A stretch of 6,590 bases of DNA from an uncultured Oscillospiraceae bacterium (GTDB taxonomy: Bacteria; Bacillota; Clostridia; Oscillospirales; Oscillospiraceae): positions 1 to 6,590 of the forward strand of contig CAKTBC010000096.1 of NCBI GenBank assembly GCA_934533005.1, read 5' to 3'. The notes under the pieces were generated by a model. It did no database searches. It had not been told where the DNA came from and saw nothing but the letters and a program-made list of their open reading frames with translations. This document shows positions 1-4,992 of this stretch, one piece after another (positions within the stretch are counted from its first letter, which is position 1; the number at the start of each line of letters is the position of its first letter). Both the position numbers and the translations under genes were made by a program.

Positions 1-45
1 TTTGCGGTATTCGGGATTTTCCCAGCTGTAAGCGTTCTCTTCCAT
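1..45 (-). CDS. T-box-regulated gene, first 15 codons only
   Basis: This is the start of a minus-strand gene that leaves the window after 15 codons, reading MEENAYSWENPEYRK. The ATG at 45-43 is preceded by a strong ribosome binding site, GGAGGAG (plus-strand 51-57), five bases upstream, so the start is well supported. A complete T-box leader lies directly upstream. T-box leaders control aminoacyl-tRNA synthetases and genes for amino-acid synthesis or uptake, so the product should belong to one of those groups. I do not recognise the N-terminus: it does not look like the usual start of glycyl-, cysteinyl- or threonyl-tRNA synthetase. Existence of the gene is well supported; its identity is unknown. 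Confidence 0.8.
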   Translation of the reverse strand, partial: MEENAYSWENPEYRK

Positions 46-80
46 GATGTCTCCTCCGGAATATATTATTTCTCTTTGGC

Positions 81-123
81 AAAATAAAAAGGCACACCTG
101 CGCCAGAAACGGCACAGGGGTGC
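81..123 (-). terminator. Rho-independent terminator of the T-box leader
   Basis: In the minus-strand RNA, a 13-position stem with one C-U mismatch forms between positions 123-111 and 104-92 around a 6-base loop (110-105). It is followed by a T-rich tract at 91-81 (CTTTTTATTTT). Its 5' arm overlaps the 3' arm of the T-box antiterminator, so uncharged tRNA binding should prevent its formation and let transcription reach the gene at 45. Confidence 0.92.
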
Positions 124-303
124 TTTGAAAACACGGTTCCACCCTGTTATTTCACTTCATAGACCCATAACGCGGTCAAACGGGCGGGCATTTCCTCCCA
201 CCGGCTCCGGGACGGTCGGCTCCGAGCTCATCCGCAGGACGCTTTCACCAAAGCGCGTCCCTCTCTGCGGGGATTCCTTCGGGCGTTTCCCTTCAACGCC
301 TAT
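92..303 (-). promoter_or_regulatory. T-box riboswitch (tRNA-sensing leader)
   Basis: The minus-strand leader carries the signature T-box sequence AGGGTGGAACCGTG (plus-strand 132-145). The antiterminator is textbook. ACAGGG (147-142) pairs with CCCTGT (119-114), the 7-base bulge UGGAACC (141-135) stays free, and GUG (134-132) pairs with CAC (122-120) around a 9-base loop. The 3' half of the antiterminator is also the 5' half of the terminator, so the two folds exclude each other. Upstream, at about 268-225, is a Stem I head with AGAGAG and GGTG motifs and a following GATGAGC segment, as in known T-boxes. The short GTTAT/ATAAC hairpin just before the T-box motif fits Stem III. The free UGGA would pair with a tRNA 3' end of UCCA, meaning discriminator base U, which in Firmicutes suggests Gly, Cys or possibly Thr. 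I could not place the specifier codon with confidence. Confidence 0.93.
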
Positions 304-309
304 GTCGGG

Positions 310-338
310 ACTATACACCCAAAAAAACCGGGTGTCAA
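310..338 (-). promoter_or_regulatory. Sigma-A promoter of the T-box transcript
   Basis: The minus strand reads TTGACA (plus 338-333), a 17-base spacer, then TATAGT (315-310). This is a near-consensus housekeeping promoter with ideal spacing. Transcription would start at about 303, just upstream of the first T-box hairpin. The -35 box overlaps the TGA stop codon (337-335) of the acyltransferase gene, so the T-box gene has its own promoter despite lying directly behind that gene. The spacer holds a small inverted repeat (ACACCC at 315-320, GGGTGT at 330-335) that could bind a regulator or be chance. Confidence 0.88.
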
Positions 339-1036
339 GCCCCCTGCGCCGCGCGAAGCAACAGCGCCGTCAGCGCAAGCAGCACGGGCTGATGGAAAAG
401 GTAGATAAGAAGCGAGCGGCGGCTCAGCCACGCAAAAGCGCGCGGTGCGCCTGCGTACCGCTTTTCCGGCGGCATATCGTCCAGGCGCTCCGCCGCCGCG
501 GCCGCGGCGAAAAAGAGCGCGCCCCACGGCAGCAGCGGGTAGTAGTCCGCCGAGGCGAACGCCGCCGTGCGCAGCCCGAGCGGAAAGAGGAACGGCACGC
601 TCACCCGCACACGCACGCCCAGCGTGAACGTCAGCACGAAAACGAGAAGCGCCGCGCCGCAGGCATAGGTTCCCGGCAGCGCCTCCCAGCGTTTCCGCAC
701 TACGGCATAAAGGAGCATGCACGCGCCGAGCAGGTGCAATATGCCCCAGTATACGGGCGCGCCGAAAAGAGACGTTGCCGCCGACACGAGAAGCGCCGCG
801 CCGAGCACGATAAGACCCCGGCGCAGAGGGCGCTTCGAGAGGCGCGCGCATACGCCAGAGATCACAATAAAGCTCCCGGCGATAGCATAGCGCGCAAGCT
901 CCATAACGGGGCTTTGCGGGAGATTTTTCGGCACAAGCCCCGCCGACGCAAGATCAAAAAGGAAGTGCCATACGATCATGGCGAGCAGCGCCGCTGCCCG
1001 CCATGTATCGAGAAACCCTATGCGTTTTTCGCTCAC
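335..1036 (-). CDS. DUF1624 / HGSNAT-catalytic-type membrane acyltransferase
   Basis: This is a 233-residue polytopic membrane protein resembling the heparan-alpha-glucosaminide N-acetyltransferase catalytic family (DUF1624). Known members are integral membrane acetyl- or acyltransferases that carry an acyl group across the membrane onto a sugar; bacterial substrates are mostly unknown. Visible family marks are LDTW near residues 9-12, His24 in the first membrane helix (IVWHFLFDL), GILH at 98-101, DYYPLLPW at 164-171 and YLFHQPV at 212-218 near the C-terminus. About seven hydrophobic segments are visible. The start is a GTG (1036-1034) that overlaps the ychF TGA (1035-1033). No good Shine-Dalgarno precedes it, so translation is probably coupled to ychF. 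The gene ends at a TGA inside the next promoter. Family assignment is firm; the substrate is not known. Confidence 0.88.
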   Translation of the reverse strand: MSEKRIGFLDTWRAAALLAMIVWHFLFDLASAGLVPKNLPQSPVMELARYAIAGSFIVISGVCARLSKRPLRRGLIVLGAALLVSAATSLFGAPVYWGILHLLGACMLLYAVVRKRWEALPGTYACGAALLVFVLTFTLGVRVRVSVPFLFPLGLRTAAFASADYYPLLPWGALFFAAAAAAERLDDMPPEKRYAGAPRAFAWLSRRSLLIYLFHQPVLLALTALLLRAAQGA

Positions 1037-2136
1037 TTGGAAACGTTGAAGCGGAAGAGCGTCACGTCGCCATCGTGCATCACGTAGTCCTTGCCTTCCA
1101 GACGGACAAGCCCCTTCTCCTTGGCGGCGGTCATGCTGCCGCAGGCCTTGAGATCATCAAACGCCACGATCTCAGCGCGGATGAAGCCCTTTTCAAAGTC
1201 GGTGTGGATCTTTCCGGCGGCCTGCGGCGCTTTGGTGCCGCGGCGGATCGTCCAGGCGCGCACCTCATCGCTGCCCGCCGTCAGGAAGGAGATAAGTCCC
1301 AACAGCTCGTAGGACGCCTGAATGAGGCGCTGCAGACCGGATTCGGTCATGCCGAGTTCTTCCATAAACACGGCGCGCTCTTCCTCGTCGAGCTCCGCGA
1401 TCTCCTGCTCAAACCGGGCGCACACCGGCAGCACGCGGCTGCCCTCGGCGTCCGCGAGCGCCTTGACCTGCTGATAATAGACATTGTTCTCCGCCCCGGC
1501 GGAGAAGCCGTCCTCGTCAAGGTTTGCGGCATAGATGATGGGCTTATTGGTGAGAAGGTCGGACGCGGCGATGATCTCGCGCTCCTCCTCGTTGGCTTCA
1601 AAGCTGCGGGCGGAACGGCCGCCGTCCATCCACTCGATCAGGCGGCCGAGGACTTCGGCCTCTTTTTTGAATTTCTTGTCGCCGCTCTTGGCATTTTTCT
1701 CCGCTTTGTCCTGACGGCGGCGGAGCATTTCAATGTCGGCGAGGATGAGCTCGAGATCAACGGTCTCAATATCGCTCACGGGATCGTGTGAGCACTCATG
1801 GCGGATGATATCGGCATTATCGAAGCAGCGGACGACATGGACAATGGCGTCGGTATTGCGGATGTCGCCGAGGAACTTGTTGCCGAGACCTTCGCCCTGC
1901 GACGCGCCCTTGACGAGACCCGCAATGTCCACGAACTCGATCGTGGCGGGGGTGTATTTCTTCGGCTGGTACATCTCCGCGAGATAGTCCAGCCGCGCAT
2001 CCGGCACGGTGACGACGCCGACGTTCGGCTCGATCGTGCAGAACGGGTAGTTCGCCGACTCCGCCCCGGCGTTTGTCAGCGCATTGAAAAGCGTGCTCTT
2101 GCCCACGTTGGGCAGACCCACGATACCTAATTTCAT
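1033..2136 (-). CDS. ychF: Redox/ribosome-associated ATPase YchF (Obg-family P-loop protein)
   Basis: The product has 367 residues, matching the normal YchF length of about 363-367. YchF is a cytosolic, ribosome-binding P-loop NTPase of the Obg/TRAFAC group that prefers ATP over GTP and is linked to stress responses. The Walker A motif GLPNVGKS is at 7-14 and the switch II region VDIAGLVKGAS at 69-79. The G4 position reads NLDE (205-208) instead of NKxD, which is the family mark explaining ATP preference. A coiled-coil-like insert lies at about 124-180 and a C-terminal TGS domain at about 283-366. The reading frame stays open for 31 codons upstream, but MKLGIVGLPNVGKST is the conserved family start. 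AAGGAG lies 12 bases before that ATG, a slightly long spacing. The gene overlaps the following membrane acyltransferase by four bases. Confidence 0.97.
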   Translation of the reverse strand: MKLGIVGLPNVGKSTLFNALTNAGAESANYPFCTIEPNVGVVTVPDARLDYLAEMYQPKKYTPATIEFVDIAGLVKGASQGEGLGNKFLGDIRNTDAIVHVVRCFDNADIIRHECSHDPVSDIETVDLELILADIEMLRRRQDKAEKNAKSGDKKFKKEAEVLGRLIEWMDGGRSARSFEANEEEREIIAASDLLTNKPIIYAANLDEDGFSAGAENNVYYQQVKALADAEGSRVLPVCARFEQEIAELDEEERAVFMEELGMTESGLQRLIQASYELLGLISFLTAGSDEVRAWTIRRGTKAPQAAGKIHTDFEKGFIRAEIVAFDDLKACGSMTAAKEKGLVRLEGKDYVMHDGDVTLFRFNVSK

Positions 2137-2199
2137 ATATCTCTGCATCTCCTTAAAAAGTCTTGGTCTATCAGTGGTTTCCGCGTTCCGGCGCTTTCG

Positions 2200-2221
2200 G
2201 TTTACGCCATTTTTACGCCAT
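2200..2221 (-). repeat. Tandem 11-base repeat in the ychF leader, each unit a minimal ORF
   Basis: On the minus strand, ATGGCGTAAAA (2221-2211) is followed directly by ATGGCGTAAAC (2210-2200). Each unit contains the complete three-codon reading frame ATG GCG TAA. Both lie in the roughly 120-base untranslated leader between the ychF promoter and the ychF start. Neither has an obvious ribosome binding site, so a translational role is speculative. The rest of the leader (2137-2259) shows no strong hairpin or riboswitch that I could recognise. Confidence 0.6.
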
Positions 2222-2265
2222 TTCCGCATGGAGTTCTATATCGGAATCCCTGTTTGATTTTTATG

Positions 2266-2294
2266 ATTATAACAGATTAGCGCCTTGCCCTCAA
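2266..2294 (-). promoter_or_regulatory. Sigma-A promoter of ychF
   Basis: The minus strand reads TTGAGG (plus 2294-2289), 17 bases, then TATAAT (2271-2266). The -10 box is perfect and the -35 box matches the consensus at four of six positions. Transcription would start near 2259, giving ychF a leader of about 120 bases. It would drive ychF and the coupled membrane acyltransferase. Confidence 0.75.
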
Positions 2295-2420
2295 GCCGTT
2301 TTGCAAATAATCTTTTGGGCAGACCAGACATCCGGCTTGCTGCTTCATGCTCTTCCAAGCCTTTGCTAATGAAATACCTTAATCTGAGTCTCTCAGGCTT
2401 CAGGCGCTGTTTTTTCATTT
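2295..2420. other. Stretch without a supported gene
   Basis: Between the ychF promoter and the transporter relic I see no convincing gene. A 60-codon minus-strand frame (2418-2236) crosses it, but it has no ribosome binding site, contains the ychF promoter within it and resembles no family I know. Upstream parts of the transporter relic are not recognisable here; a stop codon occurs in its frame at about 2385. Confidence 0.5.
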
Positions 2421-2764
2421 GCTATTCATGGTCCCGTTATACTGAACAAACTGATGCGTGGAAACACCAGGGAAACCATGATGCTCGCCGCCGGATTGAT
2501 AGCTATTGTGTATATTCTCTCCCTGTTAGTGCCTATGCCGGCGAAGGTTTGGATCCTCATGATGTTTTCTGTATTCTCAGTAGCCTCAGCGCCAATGGTC
2601 AGTGGAACAGTTGGCTCCTATATCCGAATGGTAAGCGGCCCGGAAAATGTAGGCACCATTTATAGCATTCAATCCGCTGTTACCATCATTTTTACAACAC
2701 TATCGCAGCGTTAGTCATCCAGCTGTTTGCCGCGAGAGCAAATGTGTTGAAACAACAAGAATAA
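2421..2764 (+). pseudogene. Decayed C-terminal end of an MFS-like transporter
   Basis: The plus strand encodes the last part of a multi-helix membrane protein. One frame runs from about 2421 to 2700 with three hydrophobic segments, including GLIAIVYILSLLVPMP, then KVWILMMFSVFSVASAP, then a segment following GPENVGTIYSIQSA. The frame hits a stop (TAG, 2712-2714). A shift near 2695-2702 restores the sequence TIAALVIQLFAARANV and a natural stop TAA at 2762-2764. A one-base loss (or two-base gain) therefore broke it. The N-terminal two thirds of the transporter are missing, and there is no promoter or start. The arrangement of the segments and the GPENVGT loop suggest a major facilitator superfamily protein; the exact family is an inference. 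It is the only plus-strand coding trace in the window. Confidence 0.75.
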
Positions 2765-2826
2765 GGCGCGCTGGAAAAATGAACGGCCCCCCGTCAAAAG
2801 GACGATGGAATAAAATAAGATTTTTG

Positions 2827-2858
2827 CTGCCAAGAGCGTTCTGCTCTTGGCAGATTTT
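2827..2858 (+). terminator. Hairpin, probable terminator of the plus-strand relic
   Basis: Perfect 11-bp arms (2827-2837 and 2843-2853) around a GTTCT loop are followed by ATTTT. It lies about 60 bases after the stop of the decayed plus-strand transporter gene and probably terminated it. The T tract is short. On the minus strand the hairpin is not followed by a T run, so it should act in one direction only. Confidence 0.6.
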
Positions 2859-2909
2859 GTAAAAAAGTAAACCACCGGCATAGCCGGTGGTTTACTTTTT
2901 TACAAAATC
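2853..2909. terminator. 27-bp perfect inverted repeat with 3-base loop, probable bidirectional terminator
   Basis: Positions 2853-2879 and 2883-2909 are perfect reverse complements, separated only by ATA. The core stem AAACCACCGGC/GCCGGTGGTTT is flanked by an A tract on one side and a T tract on the other. In either direction the RNA would form a GC-rich hairpin followed by ACTTTTTT, which is the form of a bidirectional rho-independent terminator. It sits between the plus-strand relic and the end of the minus-strand repressor cassette at 3040, where convergent transcripts would meet. The complete symmetry over 27 bp is longer than a terminator needs, so a mobile-element end (for example an IS200/IS605-type terminal hairpin) or a small repeat element is an alternative. 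Confidence 0.7.
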
Positions 2910-3039
2910 AAGAATTATCGGTATTTATGGAGCAGCATTACAGATTTTTCTCATCTCGCGAGCGGTGTTCACGCTTTTGTATCCGGCGTGGGCGAGATCG
3001 CTCTTGCGGCGATGCTGGAGCAGGATATGGCGTCTTTTT
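2910..3039. other. Spacer downstream of the repressor gene with unexplained open frames
   Basis: No gene can be supported here. Both strands are open in at least one frame. The plus strand reads through a stretch containing ASGVHAFVSGVGEIALAAML. The minus strand reads one containing KSVNTAREMRKICNAAP, ending at TAA (2927-2925). Neither has a start with a ribosome binding site and I recognise neither. A run of seven A residues on the minus strand (3041-3035) directly follows the repressor stop codon. Confidence 0.4.
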
Positions 3040-3240
3040 TTACTCCGTATAGGAAAACAGCTCTTCCACCGTGCTGTGAAAGACTTTGGCGATATCCATG
3101 GCCAGCTTCAGCGAGGGGTTATACCGCCCCCGCTCGAGATTGACGATCGTTTCGCGCCGGACGCCGACGAGATCGGCAAGCTCCGACTGTTTGAGCCCCT
3201 GTTTTTCCCGGTATTCTTTGATTTTGGTTGTCAGTGCCAT
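3040..3240 (-). CDS. XRE/Cro-family HTH transcriptional regulator (66 aa)
   Basis: This is a compact DNA-binding repressor made almost entirely of one Cro/cI-type helix-turn-helix domain (about residues 5-62). The second helix and turn are at QSELADLVGV (18-27) and the recognition helix is at about RRETIVNLERG (28-38). The downstream NPSLKLAMDIAKVF and VEELF segments are typical of small stand-alone XRE regulators in Firmicutes. The ATG at 3240 lies two bases after the stop of the upstream membrane-protein gene and is preceded by GGGAG at a good distance, so the two form an operon. The likely target is its own promoter at 3705-3733, which is overlaid by two dyad operators. Small XRE regulators of this type are often paired with small membrane proteins whose role is unclear. 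Confidence 0.93.
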   Translation of the reverse strand: MALTTKIKEYREKQGLKQSELADLVGVRRETIVNLERGRYNPSLKLAMDIAKVFHSTVEELFSYTE

Positions 3241-3242
3241 GC

Positions 3243-3650
3243 TCAGACTCCCTTTTTATCCATAACGCAGAACAAAACCGTGCGGGCGACCGCGAGCAAA
3301 ACGAGCGTTTCCGTCAGGCCATAGCCGATGATCTCCGTAGAGATCGCAAATCTTCCGGCGGCGCAAACAAAGCCAAGCGCCACGATCAGCGCAACCGCGA
3401 TCTTCAAACAAATTGCGTCACACCGTTTCAAATTTGCCTCCGCCATTTCGTCCAGCGCTTCCTGCTTATACCTTTTGACGCGGATAGCGCGGGATACAAA
3501 ATAGTAGAACGTGAAAGCAGCAACAACGTACTGGATGGTCGAATAGCAGTCCTTCCAGTCGTTCCGCTCCCACATCCAATAATACACGGCAAGCAGAACG
3601 GCAAAAATGATCTAATCCGCGACCAACTCCCGCAGCGATACTTTTTTCAT
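3243..3650 (-). pseudogene. Four-helix membrane protein partner of the XRE regulator, interrupted by an amber codon
   Basis: From the ATG at 3650 the frame reads MKKVSLRELVAD, meets TAG (3614-3612) as codon 13, and continues in the same frame for 122 more codons to TGA (3245-3243). Without the stop it would be a 135-residue protein. It has membrane segments at about 14-27, 38-56, 81-98 and 107-128, and a charged cytoplasmic loop at about 57-80. AAGG lies six bases before the ATG, and the gene sits right behind the cassette promoter, so this was the original start. The interruption looks like a single-base nonsense change, for example from TGG. Restart at the in-frame GTG of codon 22 (3587) is possible but lacks a ribosome binding site and would cut into the first helix. 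I do not recognise the family with certainty; small membrane proteins next to XRE repressors are common. Confidence 0.7.
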
Positions 3651-3672
3651 ACTGTGCCTTCTCTGAAAGCAG

Positions 3673-3717
3673 AAAGTGATATATTTATCACATAAAGTGC
3701 GATAAATATATCACTTT
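3673..3717. promoter_or_regulatory. Paired operator dyads, probable binding sites of the XRE regulator
   Basis: A 17-bp perfect inverted repeat (3673-3689 and 3701-3717) is separated by 11 bases. Each arm contains its own smaller dyad: GTGATATATTTATCAC (3676-3691) and GCGATAAATATATCAC (3699-3714). Both have the form GTGATA-N4-TATCAC, the second with one mismatch. Their centres are 23 bp apart, close to two helical turns, so two repressor dimers could bind the same DNA face. One dyad covers the -10 box of the cassette promoter and the other lies just downstream of the start site, as expected for repression by the regulator at 3040-3240. Binding is inferred from position only. Confidence 0.72.
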
Positions 3718-3733
3718 ATAATTCTTCTGTCAA
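3705..3733 (-). promoter_or_regulatory. Sigma-A promoter of the XRE/membrane-protein operon
   Basis: The minus strand reads TTGACA (plus 3733-3728), a 17-base spacer, then TATATT (3710-3705). The -35 box is consensus and the -10 box differs at one position. Transcription would begin near 3698, about 48 bases upstream of the ATG at 3650. The -10 box lies inside an operator dyad, so the operon is probably autoregulated. The promoter begins only about 20 bases after the end of the CrtO-like gene, and I saw no clear terminator between them, so some readthrough into this operon is possible. Confidence 0.85.
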
Positions 3734-3752
3734 TAGAAAGGTGCGAAAAAAG

Positions 3753-4295
3753 TCACTTCGTTGCCTTTTCCCGCTGGAGCAGTTTCAAAATTCTCTGCCG
3801 GTTATAGCGCTGCATTATTACGAACAGCATGTCGAACGCCGCCGCCAAAATGGAGGTGATGATAAACACCGGATACGCGCCAAACCTGGTGCCCGCCGCG
3901 ATGGGCAGGAAGCTCAGCACCGCGATCGTCTCATGCACGAGTTCCGCCTGACAGGCGGCCTGTGCGATCTCATCCCAAGTATGGGCGCGCGGATCAAAGA
4001 GCGCACCATCAAACGTCGGCATTTTAGCCTTCCACCTCTTCACATGCAGCGCTTCGTATACCGCCATTTCCCGCTGCCCCACTCGATACCAGCGCTTCCG
4101 GTAATCCGCTTTGTTTCGCATCCCCACGTGATATGCCCGCCCAACGAGCAGCCGCATGATGATATGATACGAAATGGTACCAAAGGTTATGGCAAACGAC
4201 AGCAGGGCTTCCTGCTGCATATTCCGGTACAAAAGGGACAGGATGACCGTGCCTGCCAGAGACAGCGCCGCGGTCAGCATCATTTTCTTTGCCAT
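3753..4295 (-). CDS. CrtO-family (glycosyl-4,4'-diaponeurosporenoate acyltransferase-like) membrane protein
   Basis: This 180-residue membrane protein has hydrophobic segments at about 7-24, 30-50, 121-138 and 140-160. It carries the blocks I associate with staphylococcal CrtO, the acyltransferase that finishes staphyloxanthin: a Tyr-rich stretch leading to HVKRWKAKMP (84-93), CQAELVHE (115-122) and QRYNRQR (162-168). CrtO joins a fatty acyl chain to a glycosylated carotenoid. No carotenoid genes are visible here, so the substrate in this organism is unknown and may be another glycolipid. The frame is open far upstream, but the ATG at 4295 has GGGAG four bases before it and precedes the first helix, so it is the best start. 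It lies 13 bases after the GNAT gene stop, in the same operon. Confidence 0.82.
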   Translation of the reverse strand: MAKKMMLTAALSLAGTVILSLLYRNMQQEALLSFAITFGTISYHIIMRLLVGRAYHVGMRNKADYRKRWYRVGQREMAVYEALHVKRWKAKMPTFDGALFDPRAHTWDEIAQAACQAELVHETIAVLSFLPIAAGTRFGAYPVFIITSILAAAFDMLFVIMQRYNRQRILKLLQREKATK

Positions 4296-4308
4296 GCTTC
4301 TCCCTGAG

Positions 4309-4965
4309 TTACTCACGAGACCGGCGCTGCTGCCGCAGTGCTTCACGCTTCTTTTTCTCGGAATTGTCAAGCAGCGCACCGGCGAGGGCGCCAAGGCTGA
4401 TGCCGGGCGCCATGCCCCAGACCATCTGGCCGAGCATCTGCCCAATGGACATGCCAATGGTAATGCCGAAGAGCATATAAATGGGCGTCCAGCTCGTGAG
4501 CGGAGCCTCCCGCACAAAGCGCGGTCCTTCCTCGCCTGTTGTTCCGTCCGGCACAAAGCCGCACTTTTCAAGAACTCGCTGCGAGGCTTTGTTCTCCGGG
4601 TCGGTCTCGGCCTCCGCAAACACAACATCCTTCTGCTGAAATGCCCATTGTGTCATGGCCTGCACCGCTTCGGTGGTATAGCCCTGCCCCTCGTACTCCG
4701 GCAGAATGCCGTACCCGATCTCTACCGCGTGGTTTTTGACCGGCCCTTTGAAGCCGAGATCGCCAATATAAGTCGGAGAATCTTTCAATGTCATCGCCCA
4801 CGGCGCGTACCAGACCCGGTTTTCCGGATCGCTTTTGCAGCCGGAGAGCATTTCGCCATAAGCAGTACGAAGAGCGTCGGAATCCGCGCGTTCCATCCGT
4901 TCCTCGATCTCGGCATCCGACATCGGGCGCAGTGTCATTCTCTTTGTTTTGATTTCCGTTTTCAT
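4309..4965 (-). CDS. GNAT N-acetyltransferase with a C-terminal glycine-rich membrane tail
   Basis: The product has 218 residues. Residues 1-150 form a RimJ/RimL-type GNAT domain (acetyl-CoA-dependent transfer to an amine). It starts KTKRMTLRPM, has the strand-rich core with YIGDLGFKG (66-74) and EIGYGILPEYEGQGY (82-96), and an acetyl-CoA pyrophosphate-binding loop at EGQGYTTEA (92-100). It also has the NKAS/VLEKCGF motif (125-137) typical of the family. Residues 159-199 are an added hydrophobic, glycine-spaced region (GITIGMSIGQMLGQ and GISLGALAGALL), followed by a basic tail KKKREALRQQRRSRE. This resembles a glycine-zipper membrane hairpin and is not part of a normal GNAT. The ATG at 4965 has AAGGGA about nine bases upstream. 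It sits 13 bases before the CrtO-like gene and 27 bases after the HAAS-like gene. The acceptor substrate is unknown. Confidence 0.9.
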   Translation of the reverse strand: MKTEIKTKRMTLRPMSDAEIEERMERADSDALRTAYGEMLSGCKSDPENRVWYAPWAMTLKDSPTYIGDLGFKGPVKNHAVEIGYGILPEYEGQGYTTEAVQAMTQWAFQQKDVVFAEAETDPENKASQRVLEKCGFVPDGTTGEEGPRFVREAPLTSWTPIYMLFGITIGMSIGQMLGQMVWGMAPGISLGALAGALLDNSEKKKREALRQQRRSRE

Positions 4966-4992
4966 GGTATGGCTTCCCTTTGGAATCTTATC

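Noticed and set aside
44..1087. Long plus-strand open frame across the T-box leader and acyltransferase gene
   Set aside because: It is very rich in Arg, His and Gln, has no domain, and is the opposite-strand shadow of a GC-rich gene plus a structured RNA leader.
2137..2229. N-terminal extension of YchF by 31 residues
   Set aside because: The conserved family start MKLGIVGLPNVGKST is at 2136. The extension is Arg/Lys rich, unlike YchF, and would include the tandem repeat.
2236..2418. 60-codon minus-strand frame upstream of ychF as a possible small gene
   Set aside because: It has no ribosome binding site, matches no family I recognise, and contains the ychF -10 and -35 boxes.
2853..2909. 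CRISPR repeat or transposon terminal repeat pair
   Set aside because: Only one inverted pair exists, with no spacers, no second copy in the window and no transposase gene, so neither call can be made from this sequence.
3741..3765. Terminator after the CrtO-like gene
   Set aside because: There is a T run (CTTTTTTCG on the minus strand) right after the stop, but no GC-rich stem precedes it, so I do not call it.
4296..4628. N-terminal extension of the CrtO-like protein by 111 residues
   Set aside because: It overlaps the GNAT gene in another frame and is low-complexity. The ATG at 4295 has a good ribosome binding site.
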